A DNA stretch of 64,000 nucleotides from Fredinandcohnia onubensis. GTDB lineage: Bacteria > Bacillota > Bacilli > Bacillales > Bacillaceae_L. The position numbers and the translations under genes are program-made. How positions within the stretch are numbered: the first letter of the stretch is position 1; the number at the start of each line of letters is the position of its first letter. Below the pieces are notes generated by a model that saw only the letters and a program-made list of their open reading frames with translations, was not told the DNA's origin and made no database searches. The stretch lies in assembly GCF_031181385.1 (NCBI RefSeq), contig NZ_JAPSKV010000001.1, forward strand, positions 558,001 to 622,000. Reading direction: 5' to 3'. This document shows positions 1 to 9,158 of this stretch, piece by piece.

Positions 1-48
1 TAATGATGTAGGTGTATTTTGTTACTTTACCACGTTATTTTGCTGGCG

Positions 49-77
49 TTTACTTGCTTTTGAAGCCGTGTTATACT
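49..77 (+). promoter_or_regulatory. Putative sigma-A promoter of yvjA
   Basis: A TTTACT -35 box (49-54) and a TATACT -10 box (72-77) are separated by exactly 17 bp. They lie about 90 bp upstream of the yvjA start, with no gene between. This is a sequence match only. Confidence 0.55.
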
Positions 78-169
78 TCCAAAGGTTATTTGGGCGCAAA
101 TACGCAAGACAAGTAGCATCTGTCATTTGAACGGTGCTAGTTGCTAGGATTGTATACGGGGGTAGTTTC

Positions 170-1036
170 ATGAATAGAAGAAGACGTCAGCACGAAGTTC
201 ATCCAACACTTCAAAAGGTAAAGGAATTCATATACATACTGCTGGGTTCGGCCACAGTGGCTCTATCGTTCAATTTGTTTCTACTGCCGAACAAGGTGGC
301 ATCTGGTGGTGTGAGTGGGATTAGTACCATCCTGAACTCCCTTTTCGGTTGGGAAGCAGCCTATGTTCAGTGGGCATTTAATATCCCATTATTCATTGCA
401 GGAATCATTTTTCTCGGAAAGATGTATGGTGCCCGAACGTTAATTGGCACTCTTTTCTTACCATTTGTTGTTTATCTTTCTAGAAATATGGAACCCGCAA
501 CGTTGGATCCATTACTGGGTGCTTTATTCGGAGGAATTGGAGTCGGTTTGGGACTCGGTATTACTTTTCGAGGCAATGCGTCGACAGGTGGGACAGACCT
601 CGCCGCTCAGATTGTTCACAAGTTTACAGGAATCTCCCTTGGGAAAAGTGTTGCTTTTATTGATGGCTTGATTGTTTTGACCGCGGCAATTGTGTTCGAT
701 ATTGAGAGTGGGCTCTATGCGTTAATTGGACTTTTCGTTACAAGTAAAACGATTGATTTGGTACAGGTAGGTTTAGGTAATTCGAAAATGGCTCTCATTA
801 TTACGAATCGTCAGGACGAAGTGCGACAGGAGATTTTTGACAAACTGGACAGAGGGGTGACCAAACTCTCTGGATATGGGGGTTACACTGACGATGAGCG
901 ACCGATGCTCATGTGTGTAGTCGATCAAAAAGAGTTCACAAAATTGAAACAAGTGGTTCAAAGCATTGATACATCTGCATTTGTCGTCGTTATGGACGCA
1001 GCGGAGGTATTAGGAGAGGGTTTTAAAAGAGTCTAA
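170..1036 (+). CDS. yvjA: YitT family membrane protein with DUF2179 domain (YvjA-like)
   Basis: Polytopic membrane protein of the YitT family (288 aa). The first two thirds contain about five or six hydrophobic segments, including the Gly-rich stretch LFGGIGVGLGLGITFRGNAS and the family motif STGGTDLAAQ. The last ~80 residues, from about SKMALIITNR onward, form a soluble DUF2179 domain. The frame is open from a GTG at 134, but the ATG at 170 is preferred because GGGGG at 158-162 lies 7 nt before it. The gene order yvjA-cccB-ftsE-ftsX matches B. subtilis. The function of the family is not established; transport or membrane-stress roles have been suggested for relatives. Confidence 0.88.
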   Translation: MNRRRRQHEVHPTLQKVKEFIYILLGSATVALSFNLFLLPNKVASGGVSGISTILNSLFGWEAAYVQWAFNIPLFIAGIIFLGKMYGARTLIGTLFLPFVVYLSRNMEPATLDPLLGALFGGIGVGLGLGITFRGNASTGGTDLAAQIVHKFTGISLGKSVAFIDGLIVLTAAIVFDIESGLYALIGLFVTSKTIDLVQVGLGNSKMALIITNRQDEVRQEIFDKLDRGVTKLSGYGGYTDDERPMLMCVVDQKEFTKLKQVVQSIDTSAFVVVMDAAEVLGEGFKRV

Positions 1037-1091
1037 AAGGGGTATAATAAAAATTGTATAATGGAAAAATTTATTACAGGGGGTAAATTCT

Positions 1092-1436
1092 GTGAAACGT
1101 AAGCTATTCAGTATTCTATTAGGAACATCACTTGTATTCGCGTTAGCTGCATGTGGCGGTGGGGACGACAATGCAGGAGACGCACCAGCAAGTGACAATG
1201 GCGGCGGCGGAGAAGCTACCGTTAACGCTGAAGAAATTGCTCAACAAAACTGTGCATCTTGTCACGGACAAGATTTTGGTGGTGGAGCAGGTCCTGACCT
1301 TACAAAGATCGGATCTAAATACAGCCAAGATGAAATTGCCGGAATCATCGAAAATGGTCAAGGCTCAATGCCTGGTGGCATCATCAAAGGTGAAGAAAAA
1401 GACGCAGTAGCTGCATGGCTAGCTGAGAAAAAATAA
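1092..1436 (+). CDS. cccB: Membrane-anchored cytochrome c-551 lipoprotein CccB
   Basis: Small lipid-anchored cytochrome c (114 aa) that shuttles electrons on the outer face of the membrane. Visible features: a GTG start after an AGGGGGT ribosome site; a lipoprotein signal peptide ending in the lipobox LAAC with the lipidated Cys at 21; a low-complexity Gly/Asn/Asp linker (22-45); the haem attachment motif CASCH (54-58); and the likely axial Met in GSMPGG (Met93). It lies 55 bp after yvjA and ends at a strong terminator. Length and architecture match Bacillus CccB. Confidence 0.94.
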   Translation: MKRKLFSILLGTSLVFALAACGGGDDNAGDAPASDNGGGGEATVNAEEIAQQNCASCHGQDFGGGAGPDLTKIGSKYSQDEIAGIIENGQGSMPGGIIKGEEKDAVAAWLAEKK

Positions 1437-1448
1437 TAAGTATGTCAG

Positions 1449-1475
1449 GCCTTCCGGGTGAACCGGAAGGCTTTT
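1449..1475 (+). terminator. Intrinsic terminator of yvjA-cccB
   Basis: A 9-bp perfect stem (GCCTTCCGG / CCGGAAGGC) with a 5-nt loop is followed by TTTT. It begins 12 bp after the cccB stop. Confidence 0.88.
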
Positions 1476-1504
1476 AATTTTGATTTTTGTTGTATTTTGG
1501 GATT

Positions 1505-1625
1505 GGGCACAATTATTAGGGGTTAGGGAACAATAAATCGGGCTTAGGGCACAATTATTGAAAGTTAGGGCACAATTATTCGAACTTAGGGCACAATTAT
1601 TAAAACTTAGGGCATAATCACAAAA
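1505..1625. repeat. Intergenic tandem array, exact 21-bp period
   Basis: Six units share the core TTAGGGCACAATTATT followed by a variable 5-nt tail. The GGG of successive units falls at 1505, 1526, 1547, 1568, 1589 and 1610, so every step is exactly 21 bp although some units have diverged in sequence. The array lies between the cccB terminator and the NERD gene. It carries no reading frame of note. Confidence 0.85.
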
Positions 1626-1715
1626 TAACCATCAAATTTCAAAAACAATTTGTCCAAATAGAAGAAGGATTAACCGACTATTTTGTCGAATAACCCATAA
1701 AAAGGAAAGGAGTAG

Positions 1716-2678
1716 ATGTATTTGATAAAAAAAGTACGTACAGTACCAATTGAAATTTTAATCCTTGAAGCACTTTTGCGGAGATTACGGCCAGACTATC
1801 CAAAAATAACACAAATTCAAGCAGAATTAGCGAAAAGAAAGAAGGGATACCGCGGAGAGCTTTCATTAAATTATTATTTCGACCTAATTGACACACCTGG
1901 ATACCTCATCTTACACAATATCAGGATTTATGACGGTAAATCCTACTTCCAAATTGATACTCTTATCATAACCTCAAGTTTTTATCTAATCATAGAAATA
2001 AAAAATATTGGTGGAACTCTATACTTTGAAGATGAATCTAAACAAATGATTCGAACATATAATAATGAAGAAGAAGGAATGTCCAATCCTATATTACAAG
2101 CTGGTCGTCATTCGTACCAATTGAAAAAATGGTTAGCACTTCGGAAACTTCCAATCCTGCCAATCGAATACTTAGTTGTCTTTAGTGATCCAAAAACGAT
2201 TATAAAAGCTTCAAAACCTAGTATTTTCACAAAGGTACTACAGAGTCAAAATCTCCCTTTCACATTCGAGAAAATTGAAAAAAGGCATCAGATGGAAACG
2301 TTGACGATGAAAGAAATAAGGAGAATCGCGGCAATCATTGAGAAGTACCATACACCTAACCGTCCTGAAATTCTTAGTAAATTTTCAATCATACAATCTG
2401 ATATACAAAAAGGTGTTATATGCCCAAAGTGTTTTGCACTCCCGATGATTAGGGAAAAAGGTTTTTGGCATTGTGAGAAGTGTCATGCAAAGTCTGCAGA
2501 TGCTCATATTGAGGCTCTTAGAGATTATGCAATGTTTATCAATTCTGCAGTAACTAACCAAGAGGTAAGGCAGTTTTTACAAATATCATCTAGTAAGGTA
2601 GCACGAAACATCCTAGAATCTATGAACCTTTCATCAACAGGCAACACCAAATCCAAAACCTACCATCTTTCCACTTAA
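1716..2678 (+). CDS. NERD domain protein with C-terminal zinc ribbon
   Basis: A 320-aa protein with a nuclease-related (NERD) domain. Residues ~38-150 begin with the typical KGYRGELSLNYY helix and carry the core strand/turn FQIDTLIITSSFYLIIEIKN, which holds the Asp and the Glu/Lys of the restriction-endonuclease-like fold. A CxxC-CxxC zinc ribbon (CPKC ... CEKC) follows at about residues 232-260. NERD proteins are predicted DNA-processing enzymes, but the reaction is unproven. The ATG at 1716 is only 3 nt from GGAG, whereas a TTG at 1722 has ideal spacing, so translation may start at 1722. It stands alone between two conserved operons and looks like an insertion into the backbone. Confidence 0.85.
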   Translation: MYLIKKVRTVPIEILILEALLRRLRPDYPKITQIQAELAKRKKGYRGELSLNYYFDLIDTPGYLILHNIRIYDGKSYFQIDTLIITSSFYLIIEIKNIGGTLYFEDESKQMIRTYNNEEEGMSNPILQAGRHSYQLKKWLALRKLPILPIEYLVVFSDPKTIIKASKPSIFTKVLQSQNLPFTFEKIEKRHQMETLTMKEIRRIAAIIEKYHTPNRPEILSKFSIIQSDIQKGVICPKCFALPMIREKGFWHCEKCHAKSADAHIEALRDYAMFINSAVTNQEVRQFLQISSSKVARNILESMNLSSTGNTKSKTYHLST

Positions 2679-3003
2679 GTCAATTCCAATATTTACACAC
2701 CACCACCTGAATCCTATCCCCATCAAACATTAACTGCCATGAAATGAAAATGTAATAAAATTGAGTCGTATTTTGACGAAAAATGATGTTATAATGAAAA
2801 AAGTAATGAAATTATCCTCATTTTGGCTTATAATTTCAAGTTGCATAGTTCATTAGGAGCATAAGTATGTCTATAGGGACATAAGCGCTTACATTTAATA
2901 TAAATAGATTACTAGTGATGAATAATATAATCCCCACTGAGAACGGTGGGGTTCTTACTTCCGGTTAACGAAGGATAAAAAAACGATGATAGGTGATTCG
3001 TAA
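2679..3003 (+). other. Intergenic region before ftsE: cre-like site and hairpin
   Basis: The 325 bp hold no gene. A TATAAT box occurs at 2790-2795 without a good -35. A catabolite-response-like sequence, ACATAAGCGCTTACA (2879-2893), matches the usual cre pattern at about 13 of 15 positions. A CCCCAC / GTGGGG hairpin (2932-2951) followed by TTCTT could end a short upstream transcript. These are candidate signals only. Confidence 0.4.
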
Positions 3004-3690
3004 ATGATAGAAATGAAAGACGTTTTTAAAAAGTATCCAAATGGTGTTATGGCCGTTAATGGAATAAATGTAAAAATCGATCAAGGTGAGTTCGTGTATG
3101 TCGTTGGTCCGAGTGGTGCGGGGAAGTCGACGTTCATAAAGATGATGTATCGTGAAGAGAAGCCGACAAAAGGTTCAATCATCATAAACGGAATTGATCT
3201 TGCTAAATTAAAAGAGAAAAAGGTTCCCCTTTTACGTAGAAATATCGGCGTAGTGTTCCAGGATTTCAAGCTGTTACCACGCCTATCGGTTTATGAAAAC
3301 GTGGCGTTCGCGCTTGAAGTTATTGAAGAAAATCCGAAAAATATCAAAAAACGTGTAATGGACGTGCTTGACCTTGTTCGTCTTAAACACAAAGCACGAT
3401 TTTTGCCAGATGAGCTATCAGGTGGGGAGCAGCAGCGTGTGTCGATTGCGCGCTCAATCGTAAATTCTCCAGGTGCGCTTATTGCGGACGAGCCTACGGG
3501 TAACCTTGACCCTGAGACTTCTTGGGAAATTATGAACATTTTTGAAGAAATCAATTTCCGTGGGACGACCATTGTGATGGCGACTCATAACCGTGAAATT
3601 GTTAATACGATTAAAAAACGTGTAATTGCCATTGAAGGTGGAAAAATTGCGCGTGACGAGGTAAGGGGTGATTACGGTTATGAAGCTTAA
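3004..3690 (+). CDS. ftsE: Cell-division ABC ATPase FtsE
   Basis: Cytoplasmic ATPase (228 aa) of the FtsEX complex. In Bacillus the complex activates the peptidoglycan hydrolase CwlO for cell elongation and affects sporulation onset. Visible motifs: Walker [10 protein letters not shown] (35-43), Q-loop FQDFKLLP, signature [10 protein letters not shown] (138-147), Walker B ALIADEP (158-164) followed by TGNLDP, and the switch His in MATHNRE. The length matches the family. It overlaps ftsX by 11 nt, which implies translational coupling. Confidence 0.97.
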   Translation: MIEMKDVFKKYPNGVMAVNGINVKIDQGEFVYVVGPSGAGKSTFIKMMYREEKPTKGSIIINGIDLAKLKEKKVPLLRRNIGVVFQDFKLLPRLSVYENVAFALEVIEENPKNIKKRVMDVLDLVRLKHKARFLPDELSGGEQQRVSIARSIVNSPGALIADEPTGNLDPETSWEIMNIFEEINFRGTTIVMATHNREIVNTIKKRVIAIEGGKIARDEVRGDYGYEA

Positions 3691-4573
3691 TACACTCCTC
3701 CGTCATTTACGTGAAAGTACAAAAAACTTAGGGAGAAACGGATGGATGACATTCGCATCTGTCAGCGCCGTTACTGTTACACTACTCCTAGTTGGTGTGT
3801 TTTTAGTCATCATGATGAACCTTAACAGCATGGCGACATCACTTGAAAAAGACGTTCGTATCAGTGTTCACACAGAATTAACGTCAACAAAAGAACAGCA
3901 GAAAGCCTTGAAAGCAGAAATTGTAAAAATTCCTGAGGTTGAATCTGTCACCTTCTCATCAAAGGACCAAGAGTTAGAAAAAATGATTGATAGCTTTGGA
4001 GAAGATGGAAAAGTTTTTGCTTTATACGAACAAAGTAACCCACTTCATGATGTGTTTGTCGTGGAAACGAAGAAACCACAAGCAATTATGGCGGTTGCTG
4101 AAAAAGTTGAAAAGATGGAGCATGTTTACAGTGTGAACTATGGAAAAGGAAAAGTTGAAAAGATTTTCAGTACAGTTGGTGTTTCACGAAACATTGGAAT
4201 CGGGCTAATCATCGGTCTCCTTTTCACAGCAATGTTCTTAATTTCAAATACAATTAAAATCACAATTTTTGCGAGAAGAAGAGAAATTGAGATTATGAAG
4301 CTAGTAGGAGCAACAAACTGGTTTATTCGTTGGCCATTTTTCCTAGAAGGATTATTCCTTGGAATTCTTGGCTCTTTGATTCCAATTGGAATAATCCTAG
4401 GATTCTATAATTTCTTATATGATTTGATTCAACCACAATTAAACGGAACATTCCTTGAACTATTACCATTCAATCCATTTGCTTTCCAAGTAACGGCACT
4501 CTTGCTGGTAATTGGTGCATTCATTGGGGTTTGGGGAAGCTTAATGTCTGTTCGTAAGTTCCTAAAAGTATAA
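3680..4573 (+). CDS. ftsX: Cell-division permease-like protein FtsX
   Basis: Membrane partner of FtsE (297 aa). The cytoplasmic N-terminus ends in ESTKNLGRNGWMTFASVSAV and is followed by a first transmembrane helix. An extracellular domain of about 120 residues follows, then three more helices. The conserved EIEIMKLVGATNWFIRWPF coupling segment sits between helices 2 and 3. The ATG at 3680 is chosen over an upstream GTG (3668) because AAGGGGTG lies 9 nt before it and Bacillus FtsX starts with MK. The gene ends at a terminator. Confidence 0.96.
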   Translation: MKLNTLLRHLRESTKNLGRNGWMTFASVSAVTVTLLLVGVFLVIMMNLNSMATSLEKDVRISVHTELTSTKEQQKALKAEIVKIPEVESVTFSSKDQELEKMIDSFGEDGKVFALYEQSNPLHDVFVVETKKPQAIMAVAEKVEKMEHVYSVNYGKGKVEKIFSTVGVSRNIGIGLIIGLLFTAMFLISNTIKITIFARRREIEIMKLVGATNWFIRWPFFLEGLFLGILGSLIPIGIILGFYNFLYDLIQPQLNGTFLELLPFNPFAFQVTALLLVIGAFIGVWGSLMSVRKFLKV

Positions 4574-4580
4574 GAAAAAA

Positions 4581-4605
4581 GCGCATCTGCAAAGGTGCGC
4601 TTTTT
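4581..4605. terminator. Terminator between convergent ftsX and the Gly/Tyr-rich gene
   Basis: The stem GCGCATCT / AGGTGCGC (one G-U pair) has a GCAA loop, with A's before and TTTTT after. It can therefore act on both strands. Confidence 0.85.
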
Positions 4606-4616
4606 CGTGCTTAGCT

Positions 4617-4967
4617 TTAATAATAGAATGGGAAAGGGTAGAAGAATGGAAATACGAAAACGTTGTATGGGAAACGACGTCTGCGGAAACGGCGAAAGCG
4701 TCTGCGTCCATAACCACCATAGCCACCATAACCACCGTATCCTCCGAAGCCTCCATAGCCACCAAATTGGCGATCCATTTCAGTATCCTCCACTTCTTCA
4801 GGTACCAGCATTGTTACACCGTCATCATCCACGTCCTCGATGATCCCTTCCATTTGAGAACCATCACTCATTTGTCCGATGACATAGTAATTTTGCAGTT
4901 TGTGGCATGTGCCTTTGATATCCTGCCCGTGTTGTGGCATTTGCATACCATATGGATTGTAGTGCAT
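4617..4967 (-). CDS. Protein with Gly-Gly-Tyr repeats and an Arg/Phe/Tyr-rich tail, function unknown
   Basis: A 116-aa protein with three zones. The N-terminal half (~65 aa) is folded-looking, with MHYNPYGMQMPQHGQD, then a beta-rich part including YYVIGQMSDGSQMEGIIEDV and an acidic stretch. The middle is FGGYGGFGGYGGYGG repeats. The tail is RRRFRRFRRRRF followed by an almost purely aromatic end. The start at 4967 is supported by AAGGAGGGA six nt upstream. The composition resembles small spore-coat or surface proteins, but I do not recognise a named family, and the spore role is a guess. Confidence 0.72.
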   Translation of the reverse strand: MHYNPYGMQMPQHGQDIKGTCHKLQNYYVIGQMSDGSQMEGIIEDVDDDGVTMLVPEEVEDTEMDRQFGGYGGFGGYGGYGGYGGYGRRRFRRFRRRRFPYNVFVFPFFYPFPFYY

Positions 4968-5087
4968 ATGATCCCTCCTTTGCACCATTAGGATATTCAC
5001 CCACTGATTGTCTCGTTACGAATTTTTTAGAGGAATGTTAGAAACCTGTCATATACAAAAGAAAAAAGCTCGACCATGAAATCGAGC

Positions 5088-5201
5088 TTAGCTTACATAA
5101 CGGGTTTTGTTTTTCATCAATTTCATTCCACACGCGCAGCTTGTGCTGTGTTTGAGGATTTTGATTTCCGTTTTACATATTGGACAGATTGTTTTGGGCA
5201 T
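5088..5201 (-). CDS. Very small zinc-ribbon protein (37 aa)
   Basis: A micro-protein starting MPKTICPICKTEIKIL with a CPIC pair and a second pair CAC, a plausible single zinc site. The open frame extends further upstream, but the ATG at 5201 is supported by AAGAAGGTGA eight nt before it. No partner or pathway is evident. A short hypothetical protein of this kind can be easily missed. Confidence 0.5.
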   Translation of the reverse strand: MPKTICPICKTEIKILKHSTSCACGMKLMKNKTRYVS

Positions 5202-5360
5202 TTTAAAAGTCACCTTCTTTGTTTTGACATGATTTACATAGTCCGTACACTTCCATCTGGTGTGAGTAATTTTTAATTTGGGGTTGATTGCGAGAATAGA
5301 ATAGGTATCCACAGCAAGCGGATACCTATCGTATGTGAGAATAAAATGAAATGTTCTAAA

Positions 5361-5531
5361 TGTCTAGCTTCAGCGCCTAGCCCCTCGAGGTCGCTTCACC
5401 CTTCCTGCGGCGGCAACAGCCTCCTCGTCAGGGTTCCAGCGCTTGTCGGACTTACACAGGATGTGCTGACATCGACGTTCGCCACAGGACGTGGCGGCAA
5501 CTAGTCGATGTTCCATTTTCAGCGCTTACGC
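5361..5531. repeat. Dispersed GC-rich repeat element of about 170 bp
   Basis: Starts TGTCTAGCTTCAGCGCCTAG and ends TTTCAGCGCTTACGC. It contains the segments GTTCCAGCGCTTGTCGG and GACATCGACGTTCGCCAC. It is far more GC-rich than its surroundings and carries several small inverted repeats. From memory, near-identical elements occur many times between genes in Bacillus-type genomes; I could not check that here. It sits directly downstream of katA. Confidence 0.7.
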
Positions 5532-5539
5532 ATTTCTTT

Positions 5540-7000
5540 TTACTTCGCTATTACTTCACCAGGAACCTCTAAGCCAAGTCCTTCTGCGATACGTGTTCCG
5601 TATTCAGGGTCTGCCTTGTAGAAGTGGCTAATTTGACGAAGTTTGATTTCTTCTAATTCAACTGGGTTCATTGCTGCCACAATTGTGTCAACAAGACGAG
5701 TGCGTTCTTCTTCACTCATTAAGCGGTAAAGGTCACCAGCTTGTGTGTAATGGTCGTTATGATCATAAGCTACACTGTCTGCAATTCCTTCAACAGCGAA
5801 TGCATGTTGCTTCGCTTCTGGAGCTTCTTTCGGTCCGCTAAAGCTATTAGGCTCGTAATATACGGATCTACCACCATTGTTATCAAAACGCATTTGACCA
5901 TCGCGTTGATAGTTATTCACTTCAACTCTTGCACGGTTGATTGGTAATGCTTGGTGGTTTGCTCCAACACGGTAACGATGTGCATCATGGTAGGCAAATA
6001 GACGACCTTGAAGCATTTTGTCAGGTGATACATCAACACCAGGTACTAGAGTTCCAGGTGAGAATGTTGCTTGTTCAACTTCTGCAAAATAGTTTTCAGG
6101 GTTGCGGTTTAGTACCATGCGGCCCACTTCGATTAATGGATAGTCTTTTTGTGACCATACTTTTGTGACATCGAATGGATCGAAGTGGTATGTATTCGCA
6201 TCTTCCAATGGCATGATTTGTACATAAAGTTTCCAAGCAGGGAAGTCACCTTTTTCGATTGCATTGAACAGATCTTCCGTATGATAATCTGGATTTTCCC
6301 CAGCAAGCTTAGTAGCTACTTCATTTGTTAGACACTTAACGCCTTGCTCTGTACGGAAGTGGTACTTAATCCAAACGCCTTCACCTTCAGTGTTTGTCCA
6401 TTTGAACGTATGGCTTCCATAACCATGCATATGACGCCATGTCGCAGGAATACCACGGTCACCCATTAACCAAGTAACTTGGTGAAGAGATTCAGGTGAA
6501 TGAGACCAGAAATCCCATACAGCTGTAGGGTTCTTCAAGTGTGTTTGTGGATGACGCTTTTGTGTATGAATGAAATCAGGGAACTTAATTGCATCGCGGA
6601 TAAAGAAAATCGGTGTGTTATTACCAACGATGTCGTAATTTCCTTCTTCTGTATAAAACTTAACCGCAAAACCACGTGGGTCACGAGCTGTGTCAGCAGA
6701 TCCATTTTCCCCCGCAACCGTTGAAAAACGGATGAATAGAGGAGTTTGCTTGCCAACTCCGTTGAAAAGTTTAGCTTTCGTATATTTAGATACATCATTT
6801 GTTACTTCAAAATAACCGTGTGCACCGCTACCTTTCGCGTGAACAACACGTTCAGGAACACGTTCTCTATTAAAATGTGCTAATTTTTCAAGGAGGTGTA
6901 CGTCCTGGATTAGGACCGGTCCTCTAGAACCAGCTGTGATTGAATTTTGGTTGTCCCCAACTGGAGCTCCCCAACTTGTAGTGAGTTTATTGTATGTCAA
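5540..7000 (-). CDS. katA: Vegetative catalase KatA
   Basis: Monofunctional haem catalase (486 aa) that converts hydrogen peroxide to water and oxygen in the cytoplasm. The sequence is close to B. subtilis KatA throughout. Features include the active-site His in [12 protein letters not shown], the distal Asn in DIVGNNTP, and the haem-ligand Tyr in [12 protein letters not shown]. The longest frame begins with a GTG at 7009 that lies inside the ribosome site GAGGTGATC. The TTG at 7000, 8 nt downstream, is the better start. A perfect PerR box lies upstream. The catalase pair sits between ftsX and ctpB, which are close together in B. subtilis. Confidence 0.96.
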   Translation of the reverse strand: MTYNKLTTSWGAPVGDNQNSITAGSRGPVLIQDVHLLEKLAHFNRERVPERVVHAKGSGAHGYFEVTNDVSKYTKAKLFNGVGKQTPLFIRFSTVAGENGSADTARDPRGFAVKFYTEEGNYDIVGNNTPIFFIRDAIKFPDFIHTQKRHPQTHLKNPTAVWDFWSHSPESLHQVTWLMGDRGIPATWRHMHGYGSHTFKWTNTEGEGVWIKYHFRTEQGVKCLTNEVATKLAGENPDYHTEDLFNAIEKGDFPAWKLYVQIMPLEDANTYHFDPFDVTKVWSQKDYPLIEVGRMVLNRNPENYFAEVEQATFSPGTLVPGVDVSPDKMLQGRLFAYHDAHRYRVGANHQALPINRARVEVNNYQRDGQMRFDNNGGRSVYYEPNSFSGPKEAPEAKQHAFAVEGIADSVAYDHNDHYTQAGDLYRLMSEEERTRLVDTIVAAMNPVELEEIKLRQISHFYKADPEYGTRIAEGLGLEVPGEVIAK

Positions 7001-7031
7001 CTTGATCACCTCGTATTAAATTTGAATACAT

Positions 7032-7086
7032 TTATTATAATAACACCTATAAAATAAAAATCAATACCTTTTTATAATAATTATAA
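7032..7086 (-). promoter_or_regulatory. PerR box and promoter of katA
   Basis: TTATAATAATTATAA at 7072-7086 is a perfect match to the published PerR operator consensus TTATAATNATTATAA. Reading toward katA, a TTGATT -35 box (7059-7064) and a TATTAT/TATAAT -10 region follow. The -10 is embedded in a second palindrome, TTATTATAATAA (7032-7043). Repression by metal-bound PerR and induction by peroxide are therefore expected. Confidence 0.85.
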
Positions 7087-7338
7087 TCTAGGGTAAAATA
7101 GTCTCTTAGATTTAGTATTCAATCATGGTGATATGAACGTTATAACACTCATAACTTACATGAAACTAAATATTATTTCCAATTATTATTAGGGCATCTT
7201 ACTCTACTGATTTTCAATTAATGTCAATTTTTCGTGCATACTTGAGAATTAGAGTGAAACGGAGCACTTTTTAATACATAGAAAATGATGTAAGGGAAAT
7301 AATGACAATGAATTTTCGTTTAAGAGAGGAAGTGCAAC

Positions 7339-8961
7339 ATGAACGATGAAAAGCAGCATGGAAGTGTGGAAGGAGTAGGCGGACCACAAGATAACCGCCT
7401 CGGAACTGGTGAGTCGGCTGATTCATTAACTAACAGGCAGGGACATCCAGTCACAGATAATCAAAATATCCGAACAGTCGGGAACCGAGGTCCTTCGACA
7501 CTAGAGAATTACGATTTTATTGAAAAAATATCCCATTTTGACCGTGAACGCGTTCCAGAACGTGTGGTTCATGCCAGGGGTGCTGGTGCACATGGGTATT
7601 TTGAGGCATATGGAAAAGTTGGCGACGAACCGGTTTCTAAGTACACTCGCGCGAAATTGTTCCAAGAAGCAGGTAAAAGGACTCCAGTTTTTGTGCGTTT
7701 CTCAACGGTCGCAGGTGCAATGGAGTCTCCAGAAACAGCACGAGATCCTCGTGGTTTTGCGGTTAAATTTTATACGGAGGATGGAAACTGGGATTTAGTA
7801 GGAAACAATTTAAAAATCTTTTTTATCCGCGATGCGATGAAGTTTCCTGATATGATCCATGCTTTTAAGCCAGACCCAGTCTCAAATCTGTCAAACCCAG
7901 AAAGAATGTTTGACTTCTTATCGAAAACACCTGAAGCCACACATATGATAACCTTCTTGTTTTCACCATGGGGAATTCCGGCAAACTACCGCCAAATGCA
8001 AGGTTCTGGAGTGAATACATACAAATGGATAAATCAGGAGGGCGAGGCCGTACTAGTGAAGTATCACTGGGAGCCACTGAAGCAAGGAATTAAAAACTTA
8101 ACTCAAAAAGAGGCAAATGAAATCCAAGCGACAAATGTAAGTCATGCTACTCAGGATTTATATGAAGCAATCGAGCGTGGAGATTACCCGGAGTGGGAGT
8201 TTTGTGTGCAGATCATGACTGATGATTACCATTCTGAGCTAGATTTTGATCCACTCGATGATACAAAGCTCTGGCCGACCGATAAATTCCCGTTTTTAAA
8301 GGTTGGAAAAATGGTGTTAAACAAGAATCCTGAGAATTATTTTAACGAGGTCGAGCAAGCTGCGTTTGGTACAGGGGTACTAGTGGATGGACTTGATTTT
8401 TCAGATGATAAAATGCTCCAAGGAAGAACGTTCTCTTACTCAGATACGCAGCGACATCGCGTTGGAACGAACTATCTGCAACTCCCAATTAATGCGCCAA
8501 AAAAGCGGGTTGCAACCAATCAGCGTGGTGGTCAAATGTCTTACCACGTAGACGTACCACCAAGCGGTAATCCGCACGTCAATTATGAACCGTCCACGAT
8601 TGGCGGCCTGAAGGAAGCGAAGCAGGAGGGCAAGATTCATGAGCCTCATTATAATGACAAGCTGGTTCGTGAAAAAATTGACCGCCCGAATGATTTCGGA
8701 CAAGCAGGTGAGACATATCGAGCCTTTTCGGACGAAGAGAGGGATGAACTCATCAGCAATTTAGTCGATAACTTAAAAGTTTGCCGACCAGAAATTCAAA
8801 ACAAAATGCTGGAGTACTTCACCAATGCCGACGAGGACTACGGCAGACGTGTAAGAGAAGGCCTCGCAAAAGCAATGGATACAACCGATAATAGCTCAGC
8901 TGCTGCGAATGAGGCAGTAGAGAAATCTAAAAATATGGGACAAGAATCAGACGGGTATTAA
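7339..8961 (+). CDS. katX: KatX-like catalase
   Basis: A second monofunctional catalase (540 aa) transcribed away from katA. The N-terminal ~50 residues are a polar extension, and the catalase core begins near [20 protein letters not shown]. Motifs: active-site His in [12 protein letters not shown], Asn in DLVGNN, haem Tyr in [12 protein letters not shown]. The C-terminal tail is short, so there is no flavodoxin-like large-subunit domain. Length and sequence fit the spore catalase KatX better than KatE, but that assignment is from memory. The start is supported by AGAGGAAGTG. A hairpin terminator follows. Confidence 0.82.
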   Translation: MNDEKQHGSVEGVGGPQDNRLGTGESADSLTNRQGHPVTDNQNIRTVGNRGPSTLENYDFIEKISHFDRERVPERVVHARGAGAHGYFEAYGKVGDEPVSKYTRAKLFQEAGKRTPVFVRFSTVAGAMESPETARDPRGFAVKFYTEDGNWDLVGNNLKIFFIRDAMKFPDMIHAFKPDPVSNLSNPERMFDFLSKTPEATHMITFLFSPWGIPANYRQMQGSGVNTYKWINQEGEAVLVKYHWEPLKQGIKNLTQKEANEIQATNVSHATQDLYEAIERGDYPEWEFCVQIMTDDYHSELDFDPLDDTKLWPTDKFPFLKVGKMVLNKNPENYFNEVEQAAFGTGVLVDGLDFSDDKMLQGRTFSYSDTQRHRVGTNYLQLPINAPKKRVATNQRGGQMSYHVDVPPSGNPHVNYEPSTIGGLKEAKQEGKIHEPHYNDKLVREKIDRPNDFGQAGETYRAFSDEERDELISNLVDNLKVCRPEIQNKMLEYFTNADEDYGRRVREGLAKAMDTTDNSSAAANEAVEKSKNMGQESDGY

Positions 8962-8965
8962 CATA

Positions 8966-8998
8966 AAAGCATCGGTCCTTTGAGGGATCGATGCTTTG
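8966..8998 (+). terminator. Terminator of the KatX-like gene
   Basis: AAAGCATCG pairs with CGATGCTTT around a 14-nt loop that can pair further. It begins five bases after the stop codon. Confidence 0.75.
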
Positions 8999-9020
8999 TA
9001 GATTTACTGAGACCGCAACT

Positions 9021-9112
9021 TATGGCTAATAAAAATAAAATACGGCTGATAGCCCAAAAATACGGCTAATAAAATGAAAATACGGCCGATAAAAAAGTTT
9101 TATGGACGATAG
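9021..9112. repeat. Intergenic tandem array, exact 20-bp period
   Basis: Five units of TAYGGCNRATAAAA-type sequence start at 9021, 9041, 9061, 9081 and 9101. Each is exactly 20 bp from the next while the bases after the core vary. The array fills the space between the katX terminator and the convergent GNAT gene. Confidence 0.82.
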
Positions 9113-9158
9113 CGAAAACGAACCAGTTTTCAACCGGAAAAACGCACACAAGATTCCT

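Noticed and set aside
2879-2893. Confident CcpA control of ftsEX
   Set aside because: The site has mismatches at the T and G positions and no clear promoter next to it, so it is listed only as cre-like.
4595-4843. His/Pro-rich ORF on the + strand
   Set aside because: It is the antisense shadow of the Gly-Tyr/Arg-rich gene; the repetitive codons create the open frame.
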